The notes beneath the pieces are model-generated. The model was not told where the DNA came from and did no database searches. It was given only the letters and a program-made list of their open reading frames with translations. A program made the translations under genes and the position numbers. From Ruminococcaceae bacterium UBA1405 (lineage in GTDB: Bacteria; Bacillota; Clostridia; Oscillospirales; Ruminococcaceae): DNA of 64,000 nucleotides. The stretch is from positions 1 to 64,000 of the forward strand of contig DBQB01000009.1 in the NCBI GenBank assembly GCA_002305685.1, in the 5' to 3' direction. This document shows, in pieces, positions 44,737 to 52,930 of the stretch; positions within the stretch are counted from its first letter, which is position 1; every line of letters starts with the position of its first letter.

Positions 44737-44872
44737 AGCGCCAGCGCTGTGAACAGTGTCACGGTTCACAGATGACGAGGAGGGAAACGATCGAAAATTC
44801 GGCGGATGTTTCCCCGTCCGGTCCCGGATGTAAGGAGCCATACAAACCAGAGGAGTGATCCACTGACAAAGA
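44737..44872 (+). ncRNA. glmS self-cleaving ribozyme
   Basis: The conserved core is present in order: AAGCGCC with the cleavage site between A44737 and G44738, TGACGAGGAGGG, GATCGAAAATTCGGCGGATG, the P3 region with CCGGATGTAAGGAG, and P4 with AAACCAGAGGAGTGATCC. The element lies in the 5' leader of glmS. Known mechanism: glucosamine-6-phosphate is the cofactor for cleavage, and the cleaved mRNA is degraded, so the product limits its own synthesis. Confidence 0.95.
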
Positions 44873-45190
44873 TGTCTCCAGGGATGGATAAATCTTTATC
44901 CAACAGAATGAAAAAGTCATTCTGCAAAGTGAATATACCCCTAATATCTGCAAAACCTTTCTTCAAAATTTGGGTATTTTTGTTGCGAAAAATTTGGTTC
45001 CAGATGGTTTGTAGCCAATATCCGTTGGGATACTGGCTTTATGGTTTTCCCTATTTTACAGATTGAGCCATATATAGCCATCCGGAATCGAAAGGAAAAT
45101 GCTTCTGTTTTGACACAGGGTTTTGTATTTTGCGCTGTTTTCCTGTCCATGCCGCCGAGACAAATTTGATTGAGACAGGAGAATGTGATT
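44873..45190 (+). other. Post-ribozyme leader of glmS
   Basis: About 320 nt between ribozyme and start codon hold no gene. Three hairpins are visible: GGATAAA with TTTATCC (44887-44902), CAGAATGA with TCATTCTG (44905-44925), and AGCCAATATCC with GGATACTGGCT (45013-45038, one mismatch), the last followed by TTATGGTTTT. GGAG lies 9 nt before the ATG. No further riboswitch class was recognised. Confidence 0.55.
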
Positions 45191-47020
45191 ATGTGTGGAA
45201 TTGTTGGTTATACTGGAGCTCGGCGCGCCGTCGAGGTTCTGCTGGAAGGGTTGGAAAACTTGGAGTATCGCGGATATGATTCCGCCGGTATCTCCCTTGC
45301 TACCCAGGAGGGAATCTATACCCAAAAAGCCAAGGGGCGGCTGGCCAATCTGCGGCAGCGTCTGAGCACCGGTGTTCCGGAAAGCAGCTGCGGTATCGGC
45401 CATACCCGCTGGGCAACCCACGGGGAACCCTCCGATATCAACTCCCATCCCCACTGCTCTGGCCAGGTATCTCTGGTACATAACGGGATTGTGGAAAATT
45501 ATATGGAACTGCGTCGTCAACTGATGGATAAAGGCCACGTTTTCCTTTCCCAGACCGATACCGAAACCATTGTACAGTATCTGGATCTGTATTATCAGCA
45601 GTACAAAGACCCGATCCAGGCCATTCGGCAAACATTGGCCCTGATCCGGGGGACCTATGCCCTTGCAATACTTTTTGCCGATCGTCCCGGTGAAATATAT
45701 GCTGTACGAAAAGACAGTCCTCTAATTGTTGGGGTTGGAAACGGAGAAAACCTTGTTGCATCCGATATTCCCGCTATTTTGCCCTATACCCGCGATTATA
45801 TCCTGCTGGAAGAGGGGGACGTGGCAAAGCTCACCGGCGACACGGTGGAAATCTATGATCCCGACGGGAAACTGGATCTCCCCACCATCCTGCATGCGGA
45901 CTGGGATATCGGCGCTGCTCAAAAGGGTGGATACGACCATTTTATGCGCAAGGAGATTGATGAACAGCCCCGTGCGCTGGAATCTACCCTCTCCCCCCGC
46001 ATTGTAAACGGGATGGTGGATTTTTCCATCGACCATATAGATGATGCTTTCCTTTCGGATTTTCGTTCCGTTCAGATTGTTGCTTGCGGTACCGCCATGC
46101 ACGCCGGGCACATTGGCCGCCATCTGATTGAAAAGCTGGCCCGGATTCCCGTTTCGGTGGAGGTTGCCTCGGAATACCGCTATTGTGATCCGATTTTGGA
46201 AAAAGAGGATCTGGTAATCATTGTCTCCCAGTCGGGAGAAACCGCCGATACCTTGGCAGCCCTGCGGCTGGCAAAGGCTCGGGGGGCGCGCACCTTGGCC
46301 ATTGTCAATGTAGTCGGCTCCTCCATTGCCCGGGAAGCTGAAAAGGTGATCTACACCCATGCGGGCCCGGAAATTGCTGTGGCCAGTACCAAAGCCTTTT
46401 CGGTACAGGTTGGTGTTTTCTATCTTCTGGCGATACGCCTTGCACAACTGGCGGGACAGCTGGACGCGAAAACCTGCAAAGATATGGTGCAGGCGTTGCT
46501 GCGCATCCCTAACGACGTTCAGCAGACCTTACAGATTGCTGCCGACTGCGCCGACGCAGCCAGCGCCATCAAAGACGCTTCCTCCGCGTTTTATGTCGGC
46601 CGTGGCCTGGATCACTGCCTGACGATGGAAGGATCTCTGAAACTCAAAGAGATTTCCTATATTCATTCCGAAGCCTACGCGGCTGGTGAGCTCAAACACG
46701 GCACCATCTCCCTGATCACCGACGGAGTCCCGGTGATTGCCATTGCTACCCAGGACGCACTGCTGGAAAAAACCATCAGCAACATCCGGGAGGTCAAGGC
46801 GCGGGGCGGCTATGTACTGGTAATCTGTAAAGCCAATACGGTGGTGCCTGAGGATGCAGCAGATCGCGTCCTGCGTCTCCCCAGTTCGGTCACCCAGGAT
46901 CTTTTTGCCCCTCTGCCCGCTATTGTTCCTATGCAGTTGTTGGCCTACTATGCCGCAGTGCAGCTGGGCTGCGATGTGGATAAACCTCGCAATCTGGCGA
47001 AATCGGTTACGGTGGAATAA
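45191..47020 (+). CDS. glmS: Glutamine-fructose-6-phosphate aminotransferase (isomerizing)
   Basis: A 609-aa enzyme that makes glucosamine-6-phosphate from fructose-6-phosphate and glutamine, the entry to peptidoglycan amino sugars. The start at 45191 gives MCGIVGYTG, so Cys1 becomes the nucleophile of the glutaminase domain after Met removal. GHTRWATHGEPS and HNGIVENY are glutaminase signatures (residues 1-240). Two SIS domains follow (ACGTAMHAGHIG, SQSGETADTLAALRLAK) and the C-terminus ends in KPRNLAKSVTVE. Controlled by the ribozyme upstream. Confidence 0.97.
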   Translation: MCGIVGYTGARRAVEVLLEGLENLEYRGYDSAGISLATQEGIYTQKAKGRLANLRQRLSTGVPESSCGIGHTRWATHGEPSDINSHPHCSGQVSLVHNGIVENYMELRRQLMDKGHVFLSQTDTETIVQYLDLYYQQYKDPIQAIRQTLALIRGTYALAILFADRPGEIYAVRKDSPLIVGVGNGENLVASDIPAILPYTRDYILLEEGDVAKLTGDTVEIYDPDGKLDLPTILHADWDIGAAQKGGYDHFMRKEIDEQPRALESTLSPRIVNGMVDFSIDHIDDAFLSDFRSVQIVACGTAMHAGHIGRHLIEKLARIPVSVEVASEYRYCDPILEKEDLVIIVSQSGETADTLAALRLAKARGARTLAIVNVVGSSIAREAEKVIYTHAGPEIAVASTKAFSVQVGVFYLLAIRLAQLAGQLDAKTCKDMVQALLRIPNDVQQTLQIAADCADAASAIKDASSAFYVGRGLDHCLTMEGSLKLKEISYIHSEAYAAGELKHGTISLITDGVPVIAIATQDALLEKTISNIREVKARGGYVLVICKANTVVPEDAADRVLRLPSSVTQDLFAPLPAIVPMQLLAYYAAVQLGCDVDKPRNLAKSVTVE

Positions 47021-47033
47021 TTTTTTCTATGAG

Positions 47034-47071
47034 AAAGAGCTTGCAGTCTTGATCTTGGCTGCAAGCTCTTT
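47034..47071. terminator. Bidirectional terminator between glmS and the RCC1-like gene
   Basis: A perfect 13-bp stem AAAGAGCTTGCAG with CTGCAAGCTCTTT (loop 12 nt), followed by GTTTATCC on the plus strand and TCTCATAG on the minus strand. It separates two converging genes; the T-run is mainly inside the stem. Confidence 0.75.
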
Positions 47072-47073
47072 GT

Positions 47074-48600
47074 TTATCCACTATTTTTTACCGCAGTGTT
47101 CACCGGTATCCGCACCGGCTCATCGGTATATTCCCCCTCAAAACCATAGATTTGTTTTACCAAATTGCCTCCCCACATATACATACTGCCGTCCTCCAGC
47201 AAAAACGCGCCGTTGTCTTCTCCCATGGCGATATCGATTACCTTCCCCGACGGCTCCTTGACCCGTGGCTCTGACAGATACGCCCTGTCCTCCGCTTCGG
47301 CATCCACCACCCTGTTCTGGTTGAGGCCCCACACATAGAGCTTGTTGTCTTCTCCCAGCGCCAGCAGTGTGTAGGAACTCCCTTCCAGCATCTGTACCGG
47401 TGGCAAACCGGTTTTGAGATACAGGTTTTCTTCCAGCAGGATATCCTGCTCCCCGGCCAGCCCCACTCCGGTGTGGCCATAGAGATACACCTTTCCCGAT
47501 TCTCCCAGCGCTGCCACATTGGTTCCCAGCGCTTCCATATCCACAATTCTCTCCGGGAATGGCAGCTTTGTGATCTCCGGGAACAAAAGATCACGCTCAT
47601 TGGCAGGGTAGTTTCCCATCAGCATTCCCAGAATATAGACCTCCCCGGTGTCGCTCAAAAACAGATGGGCAAGAGATGTATCCACCTTTATACAGGCGAA
47701 ATCCAATTCCAGCTTTTCCAGAGGATCGCTGGCTCCCAGATAAACGTTGTCCCCACCGGTATATACGCCATCCAAATCATACCCGTGATACCATGCAGGC
47801 CGACTATAGCTAAACGTTTCGTAGGAGCCATACTCCTCCATTGAGAATCCGCCTCGGTATACTGTGCCATCCTCCAGCAAAATCAAGGAGCTGCTCGCAT
47901 TTGCTATGTACTGCTCAACTTTTCCCGGAACTTTTACTTTGGTTGGAGTCAAATGAAACATATCTGAATGCCCAGTATAACCGGAAAGTTCTCCGCCCCA
48001 GGTATACAGGGAGCCATCCTGCGTAATTGCGCCGGACATATAAAACTCATCCAGCGATATCACAGACTGTTGGAAATCGCAATGCAGATAAATGGGGGTA
48101 GGTAATGCGTGTATATCTTTCCACATGTAACTAAACCACCCATTCCCAATCCTCCCATCGTTGTTGTTTCCCCAGACAAAATACATTCCATCCTCTGTCA
48201 AAAATCCCGCCAATCCCGTAGAACAGAAGATTTCCTTGATCTGCTTTCCTTCCAACGCTTCCAGGGCTATCTGTTGCTGCTGGGCGCAAAAGGCTTCATA
48301 TTCTGACAAAAAAGCCGTCGTATCCGCATAAGCGCTGAGAAAATCCCTTTCGTTAAACCCACCTGGTGTCGCCTCGCTTTCCGGTACAGAAGATTCAGAG
48401 GAAGCTGAATCAGACGACTGCTCACTTACCAAAGCTTCTTCCGAACTACTGGTTGGTTTTGTGTCAGTGGAGGTGCTGACTTCCGGTGCACTGGTGGAAC
48501 TGGAAACGGAAGAGGACGGCGACGAAACACTGGCGGCAGGGTGACAAGCAACGTTCATCACCAACAACACGACCACAAACAGAAGTAACACCTTCCGCAT
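47074..48600 (-). CDS. RCC1-repeat lipoprotein
   Basis: A 508-aa exported lipoprotein. The ATG at 48600 (behind GGGGGTG) opens a signal peptide with the lipobox VMNVAC, so Cys19 is lipidated. A Ser/Thr-rich linker covers about residues 20-85. The rest is made of RCC1-like beta-propeller repeats, seen as repeated GxLYTWG-type strands (MYFVWGNNNDGRIGNG, SLYTWGGELSGY, LYVWGLNQNRVV, SMYMWGGN). These fold into a propeller and usually bind partners; no enzyme motif is seen. The function is unknown. It has its own promoter. Confidence 0.8.
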   Translation of the reverse strand: MRKVLLLFVVVLLVMNVACHPAASVSSPSSSVSSSTSAPEVSTSTDTKPTSSSEEALVSEQSSDSASSESSVPESEATPGGFNERDFLSAYADTTAFLSEYEAFCAQQQQIALEALEGKQIKEIFCSTGLAGFLTEDGMYFVWGNNNDGRIGNGWFSYMWKDIHALPTPIYLHCDFQQSVISLDEFYMSGAITQDGSLYTWGGELSGYTGHSDMFHLTPTKVKVPGKVEQYIANASSSLILLEDGTVYRGGFSMEEYGSYETFSYSRPAWYHGYDLDGVYTGGDNVYLGASDPLEKLELDFACIKVDTSLAHLFLSDTGEVYILGMLMGNYPANERDLLFPEITKLPFPERIVDMEALGTNVAALGESGKVYLYGHTGVGLAGEQDILLEENLYLKTGLPPVQMLEGSSYTLLALGEDNKLYVWGLNQNRVVDAEAEDRAYLSEPRVKEPSGKVIDIAMGEDNGAFLLEDGSMYMWGGNLVKQIYGFEGEYTDEPVRIPVNTAVKNSG

Positions 48601-48667
48601 AAACCACACCCCCAAGCGTGAAAAACGATTATTTTCTAAACCACAAAGCATACATTTTTATATTTAT

Positions 48668-48696
48668 ATATTATATTCTTTGAATATAATTATCAA
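48668..48696 (-). promoter_or_regulatory. Promoter of the RCC1-like lipoprotein gene
   Basis: On the minus strand TTGATA (48696-48691) and TAATAT (48673-48668) are separated by 17 nt within a very AT-rich stretch, so chance matches are likely here. Confidence 0.5.
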
Positions 48697-48749
48697 TAGA
48701 TATTTTAACAGAATTTCTCATACTTTCTTTGACGAAGACATAGAACAAC

Positions 48750-48779
48750 AAAAAACGGACGCCCCAAAAAGAGCGTCCG
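48750..48779 (-). terminator. Terminator of the cytosolic cyclophilin gene
   Basis: A perfect 7-bp GC stem CGGACGC with GCGTCCG (48756-48762, 48773-48779) followed on the minus strand by TTTTTTGTTG. Confidence 0.85.
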
Positions 48780-48796
48780 GCAACAATCTGTAAAAG

Positions 48797-49384
48797 TTAT
48801 TTGACCTCGGTCACGGTAATGGTCTGGATGAGGATATCCTCCTTCGGCATATCCTGGGCTCCGGTCTCCGCCATAGCGATGGCATCCACCACATCCATTC
48901 CGGAAATCACCTGTCCAAATACAGTGTGGCGATGGTCCAGCCAAGGGGTACCGCCAACTTCCTTATATTTTTCAATCACGTCAGCGGGAAAACCAGCCAT
49001 CTTCATCTGGCCCAGCAGACCCTCGTCCACCTCAGGCGCCTGAACAATAAAGAACTGGCTGCCGTTGGTATTGGGGCCGGAATTGGCCATGGAAAGAGCG
49101 CCGCGGAAATTCCACAGATCCATCGTAAATTCGTCCTGGAAAGGACGTCCCCAGATGCTCTCACCACCGGTGCCGTTGCCTCTGGGATCGCCGCCCTGGA
49201 TCATAAATCCGGGGATCACACGGTGAAACTTCAGCCCGTCATAATAACCGTTTTTGGCGTGGTTGGTGAAATTCTCCACCGCCTTGGGCGCCTTGTCCGG
49301 AAACAGCAGGATGGTGATATCTCCCATGCCGGTTTTCATTTCGGCAACGATGGAACCTGCTGCCGGCTGCTCAAACTGAATCAT
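48797..49384 (-). CDS. Cyclophilin-type peptidyl-prolyl isomerase (cytosolic)
   Basis: A 195-aa cyclophilin that isomerises Xaa-Pro bonds. It has FHRVIPGFMIQGGDPRGNGTGG (FHR catalytic Arg, near residue 57), SMANSGPNTNGSQFFI and HTVFGQVISGMDVVD. No signal peptide, so it is cytosolic. I chose the ATG at 49384, 8 nt behind AAAGGAG; an ATG at 49390 is only 2 nt from the site. It lies downstream of a second, lipidated cyclophilin gene, with a terminator behind it. Confidence 0.93.
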   Translation of the reverse strand: MIQFEQPAAGSIVAEMKTGMGDITILLFPDKAPKAVENFTNHAKNGYYDGLKFHRVIPGFMIQGGDPRGNGTGGESIWGRPFQDEFTMDLWNFRGALSMANSGPNTNGSQFFIVQAPEVDEGLLGQMKMAGFPADVIEKYKEVGGTPWLDHRHTVFGQVISGMDVVDAIAMAETGAQDMPKEDILIQTITVTEVK

Positions 49385-49427
49385 CTTCATTTCTCCTTTG
49401 TAACCTTGATGAAAGGCGCAAAATCCA

Positions 49428-50264
49428 TTATGCGCCTGTACTTTCGCTGGAGCTGCTCTCACTGGAACTGCTCTCGCTGGAAGAAGCATCCGCGTCCGAA
49501 TCCTCTCCGGTATATTCGCTAACGGTAATCATCTCGATAATGACATCCTCAGCAGGCTTATATTGGGCGTTGACCGACACATTGGCGATGATATCCACCA
49601 CGTCCATACCGTCGATGACCTGCCCGAACACCGTATACCGGCCGTCCAGATTGGGGTGGCCTCCCACCTCCTTGTATTTATCGATGACTACTTGAGGGAC
49701 ATTTCCCTCCTCCATCTCGGCAATGGTTTCATCCGCTACCTTGGAAGCCTGTACAATATAAAACTGGCTGCCGTTGGTATCCGGACCGGCGTTGGCCATG
49801 GCCAGAGCGCCTCTAAAATGCCACAGGTCGGTGGAATATTCGTCCTCAAAGGGTTCGCCCCAAATGCTCTCGCCACCGGTACCATCCCCATTGGGATCGC
49901 CGCCCTGGATAATAAAATCACAGATGACCCGATGGAAAGTGAGCCCATTATAATAACCGTTCTCTGCATGGGTCAGAAAGTTTTCTACCGCCTTAGGCGC
50001 TTGTTCCGGGAAGAAACGAACGGTGATATCCCCTTCACTGGTTTGGATGGTTGCAATTTTATCCCCGATCTTCGGTTCCTCAAACTGGATCAAAGAGATG
50101 GAATCCTCGTCAATCCGTTCATTGGCCTCAGCAGCCGTCATCGAAGAACTCTGGCTGGAGGAAGAGGACTGACTCTCAGAAGAAGAACTCTCGCTAGAGC
50201 ATCCAGTCAACAAAAGCGCTGTCAAAAGACAGGTAATTACGGGTATTTTCCAAAATTTTTTCAT
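49428..50264 (-). CDS. Cyclophilin-type peptidyl-prolyl isomerase, lipoprotein
   Basis: A 278-aa exported cyclophilin. The ATG at 50264 (behind AAAGGTGG) opens a signal peptide with lipobox LLTGC, lipidated Cys at about residue 22. A short Ser-rich linker follows, then the cyclophilin domain (FHRVICDFIIQGGDPNGDGTGG, AMANAGPDTNGSQFYI, YTVFGQVIDGMDVVD). The last 25 residues are a Ser/Glu-rich tail. It probably helps fold exported proteins on the outer face of the membrane. It precedes the cytosolic cyclophilin by about 40 nt and is likely its duplicate. Confidence 0.93.
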   Translation of the reverse strand: MKKFWKIPVITCLLTALLLTGCSSESSSSESQSSSSSQSSSMTAAEANERIDEDSISLIQFEEPKIGDKIATIQTSEGDITVRFFPEQAPKAVENFLTHAENGYYNGLTFHRVICDFIIQGGDPNGDGTGGESIWGEPFEDEYSTDLWHFRGALAMANAGPDTNGSQFYIVQASKVADETIAEMEEGNVPQVVIDKYKEVGGHPNLDGRYTVFGQVIDGMDVVDIIANVSVNAQYKPAEDVIIEMITVSEYTGEDSDADASSSESSSSESSSSESTGA

Positions 50265-50469
50265 ATAGGAGCCACCTTTGCTAATGATATCAAAAGATCT
50301 TACATGCAACCGGAACAGCCAAATCTTGCTATAACGCGATACCGATATCTCCCTATAAACGGCCTTTGTGTGCTGCATAGTGGTTACTTTCGCAATATTA
50401 TATCATACTATGTCCAGAAATACCATGGCAAAACAAAAACTTTTCGTAAACATTCCACCGCAAACCAAA

Positions 50470-50508
50470 ACGGTTATCCAAAGCATAGGCCTCGCTTTGG
50501 ATAACCGT
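50470..50508 (-). terminator. Terminator of spoIIGA-sigE
   Basis: A perfect 15-bp stem ACGGTTATCCAAAGC with GCTTTGGATAACCGT (50470-50484, 50494-50508) followed on the minus strand by TTTGGTTTG. Confidence 0.75.
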
Positions 50509-50534
50509 ATTCTCTTTGCCATATTATTTTGCTG

Positions 50535-51284
50535 CTATAACTGCTTTTCCAATTCCGTTTTCAGTTTGCGGATGATCCTCTTTTCCAACCGGGAAATATA
50601 GGACTGAGAAATCCCGATGATATCCGCTACCTCCTTTTGGGTGCGCTCCCGGCCATCTTTGAGGCCAAATCGCAGCTGCATAATGGTTCTCTCCCGCTCT
50701 CCCAACCGCTCTACCGACTCCATCAGCAGACTTCGTTCAATATCCTGCTCAATCCCTTTGTTCACGCTATCCCCCTCGGTCCCCAAAATATCCGAGAGCA
50801 GCATCTCGTTGCCGTCCCAATCCACGTTGAGCGGTTCATCGATGGAAATTTCCATCCTCTGATGCTGATGTTTGCGCAAAAACATCAAGATTTCATTTTC
50901 TATGCAGCGGGAAGCGTAGGTAGCCAGCTTAATGTTTTTTTGCGGACAAAAAGTATGTACCGCCTTGATAAGCCCGATGGTGCCGATAGAGATCAAATCC
51001 TCCACCCCCACCCCGCTGGACTCAAATTTTCTGGCAATATACACCACCAAACGGAGATTGTGGGTAATCAGCTGCTGCCGGGCCGCTTCCTCCTGTTCCG
51101 GATAATCCAGCTTGCGAAAGATCACCGCCTCCTCTTCCCGACTCAAGGGAGGTGGAAGGGTTTGGGGGCCATTGATATAGAAGATCTGCTGTCCGATGAT
51201 TTTCCACCATAAGCTTTTGAAGCTGCTTGTGATACGCCGTATCATACCCAGACTACTGGTATCCCTGTTTGAAATTCTCGCCAT
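50535..51284 (-). CDS. sigE: RNA polymerase sporulation sigma factor SigE
   Basis: A 249-aa mother-cell sigma factor. An N-terminal pro-sequence of about 30 residues (FKSLWWKIIGQQIFYINGP) is followed by region 2 (LITHNLRLVVYIARKF, GVEDLISIGTIGLIKAV, ATYASRCIENEILMFLRK) and region 4 (EKLRERERTIMQLRFGL-like, then QKEVADIIGISQSYISRLEKRI). The pro-sequence would be removed by SpoIIGA. Either Met1 or Met14 could start; both lack a clear site. It follows spoIIGA by 27 nt, the conserved operon order. Confidence 0.95.
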   Translation of the reverse strand: MARISNRDTSSLGMIRRITSSFKSLWWKIIGQQIFYINGPQTLPPPLSREEEAVIFRKLDYPEQEEAARQQLITHNLRLVVYIARKFESSGVGVEDLISIGTIGLIKAVHTFCPQKNIKLATYASRCIENEILMFLRKHQHQRMEISIDEPLNVDWDGNEMLLSDILGTEGDSVNKGIEQDIERSLLMESVERLGERERTIMQLRFGLKDGRERTQKEVADIIGISQSYISRLEKRIIRKLKTELEKQL

Positions 51285-51311
51285 GCCGATTCCCTGCCTT
51301 CCCAGTTGCCA

Positions 51312-52256
51312 TCATATCCGGTTTTCCTGCGTTCCCTCATACTGTGTTTTGCGCGTCTGTACCGATTTACTTCCTGTTCCCAGCGCTGTCATCTCCTGGG
51401 AAAGCAGAATCTCGTATCCCTGGCGGAAAGGCGTCGGTGTAATGGCTACTACCGCCTGAACTTTTTTCCAATCCTTTTCTGTCCCCTGCTCCGGCTGTAA
51501 AATCCAGAACTGTTCCGGAGTGAATACCGGTAAAAGGCTTTCTCCGGCAACCCCGCAGCAAGGAATCAATCTCAAAGGCACCCCTGTTGGAGATTCCAGC
51601 CCGGACAAATAGCGCTTGCTGCGAAACCATTCCTCGCTGTCGGATCCGAATATTGGTTTCAATGCCTTTGCACTGCAAAATGCAACCGGCAAACCGGTAA
51701 AGAGATCCACCGCATGGTTTCCGGTATCCAGATATCCAAGCAGCAAAAGTTCTTTTCCTTTCCACGTCACCCGAACCTGACAGCTTTGGGAGACAATCTT
51801 TCCATAGCCCAGTGCCCAGTGAAAGAGTTTTGCTCCTCCATACATGGCGGTACCCGCACCCAACAAAAACAATGGCGACATTGGAAAATACAGAGATCCG
51901 CCAATGAACAGCAGTCCTGCCGGATTGCTCCACCAGCACAGCAACAGAATTCCTCCGGCGTATCCCAAATTTACCCCGTAAAATATGGCGATGCGAACCA
52001 GCAGGGTATAAAAATCACCCATTCCAAAGGTGAGGATCACAATGCCGGCTGAAAACAAAAGATTTTGTGCCATCTGCAGCCAATCCGGCAGCGGTGGGAG
52101 AAAGATGGTCAGGCTGGTGAGCGAGGATACCAGCGCACATAACACCATCCGCTTGGGCGCAACATGACTGGAGAGCAAAAGCGCCGTCAATCGCAAGAGA
52201 AAATAGTCCACAATGAAATTGATACACAGCAGGATATCCACATAGATTTCCTGCAT
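51312..52256 (-). CDS. spoIIGA: Sigma-E processing peptidase SpoIIGA
   Basis: A 314-aa membrane aspartic protease that processes pro-SigE at the sporulation septum. The first 155 residues have five hydrophobic segments (VDILLCINFIVDYFLLRL onward). The catalytic DTGN motif lies in LLGYLDTGNHAVDLFTGLPV (Asp near residue 181). GGGAGG and GAGGAG lie just before the ATG. Activation needs the forespore signal SpoIIR, which is not in the window. Confidence 0.95.
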   Translation of the reverse strand: MQEIYVDILLCINFIVDYFLLRLTALLLSSHVAPKRMVLCALVSSLTSLTIFLPPLPDWLQMAQNLLFSAGIVILTFGMGDFYTLLVRIAIFYGVNLGYAGGILLLCWWSNPAGLLFIGGSLYFPMSPLFLLGAGTAMYGGAKLFHWALGYGKIVSQSCQVRVTWKGKELLLLGYLDTGNHAVDLFTGLPVAFCSAKALKPIFGSDSEEWFRSKRYLSGLESPTGVPLRLIPCCGVAGESLLPVFTPEQFWILQPEQGTEKDWKKVQAVVAITPTPFRQGYEILLSQEMTALGTGSKSVQTRKTQYEGTQENRI

Positions 52257-52291
52257 CTCCTCATCCCTCCCGCTGTTCTCTGTCTTTTTCC

Positions 52292-52325
52292 AGTATATAT
52301 CCTCTTCTGGAAAAAAGATGTCGGA
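52292..52325 (-). promoter_or_regulatory. Possible Spo0A-controlled promoter of spoIIGA
   Basis: A minus-strand -10 TATACT (52297-52292) lacks a -35 hexamer. At the -35 position, on the plus strand, lies TGTCGGA (52319-52325), one mismatch from the 0A box TGTCGAA. In Bacillus the spoIIG promoter also has 0A boxes over the -35 region. One site with a mismatch is weak evidence. Confidence 0.35.
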
Positions 52326-52353
52326 GTAACGTCACAGCCTTTTAACTTTTTTG

Positions 52354-52382
52354 TACCAATCTTTTCGATATGGCATACAATA
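52354..52382 (+). promoter_or_regulatory. Possible SigK/SigE-type promoter of the Cys-rich gene
   Basis: GCATACAATA (52373-52382) fits the SigK -10 consensus GCATANNNTA fully and contains CATACAAT, the SigE -10 consensus. TACC, 15 nt upstream, is close to the SigK -35 (mACm). The -35 is weak for either factor. Confidence 0.4.
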
Positions 52383-52495
52383 GAAAAGAAGGTCTCAACG
52401 CTGGACCTTCTTCCCTCGACGGATGCTTTCGACAGGCATCCCGCCTGTCGAAACCATTCCACAATCCTTACAACCTCATAGGAGTGATTCCTGTT

Positions 52496-52825
52496 ATGTT
52501 CTGTGATAACCAACAAAACTGCGGTGCCGAAGCGGTACAGCAAGCTTCCTCCTGCACCCTGAGCTGTCACCAGTGTTGTGATTGCTGCCACCAACACTGC
52601 CATCATACGCCTCCTTCCTCCTGTTCTTCTGGGACCGAAGGCTATGACTTGGTGTATGGATGCGACGGTTGCGGCTATTACCGTTCCTGCAATCGAGACC
52701 CTTTCTGGCCCTCCTTTAGCCACCCCAGATGGCTGAGCCTGGAAAGTCTGTATTCCGGCTGCCACAGCAGCTGCTGTTCCTGTGAAAACGAACAGAACCT
52801 TTGTCAGCAGCTGAGATGCTGCTGA
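52496..52825 (+). CDS. Cysteine-rich small protein, possible spore-coat component
   Basis: A 109-aa protein with about 20 cysteines, in clusters such as SCHQCCDCCHQHC (about residues 22-34) and CHSSCCSC (about 88-95), plus a Trp/Tyr/Pro-rich middle (GCGYYRSCNRDPFWPSF). The ATG at 52496 has AGGAG 10 nt upstream. No signal peptide. Cys-rich composition plus a SigK-like promoter next to spoIIGA suggest a coat protein cross-linked by disulfides, or a metallothionein-like metal binder. I recognise no family. A bidirectional terminator follows. Confidence 0.55.
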   Translation: MFCDNQQNCGAEAVQQASSCTLSCHQCCDCCHQHCHHTPPSSCSSGTEGYDLVYGCDGCGYYRSCNRDPFWPSFSHPRWLSLESLYSGCHSSCCSCENEQNLCQQLRCC

Positions 52826-52870
52826 CCTGGAAACTTCGCGCCCTCCCTGTAAACCATAAACCATAACCTT

Positions 52871-52916
52871 AGTTACCCCCTGGCGCCGGGTTTTGGCCCG
52901 GCACCAGAGGGTAACT
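52871..52916. terminator. Bidirectional terminator
   Basis: A long, slightly interrupted stem (AGTTACCCCCTGGCGCCGGG with CCCGGCACCAGAGGGTAACT, loop TTTTGG) between two converging genes. The plus strand continues into CTATTTTG. Confidence 0.65.
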
Positions 52917-52930
52917 CTATTTTGTGGGGT

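Noticed and set aside
52187..52864. 225-aa minus-strand frame opposite the Cys-rich gene
   Set aside because: It is the antisense of the Cys-rich gene and overlaps the spoIIGA start. Its Ala/Val/Gly-rich content is typical of a shadow of Cys codons, and no good start site is seen.
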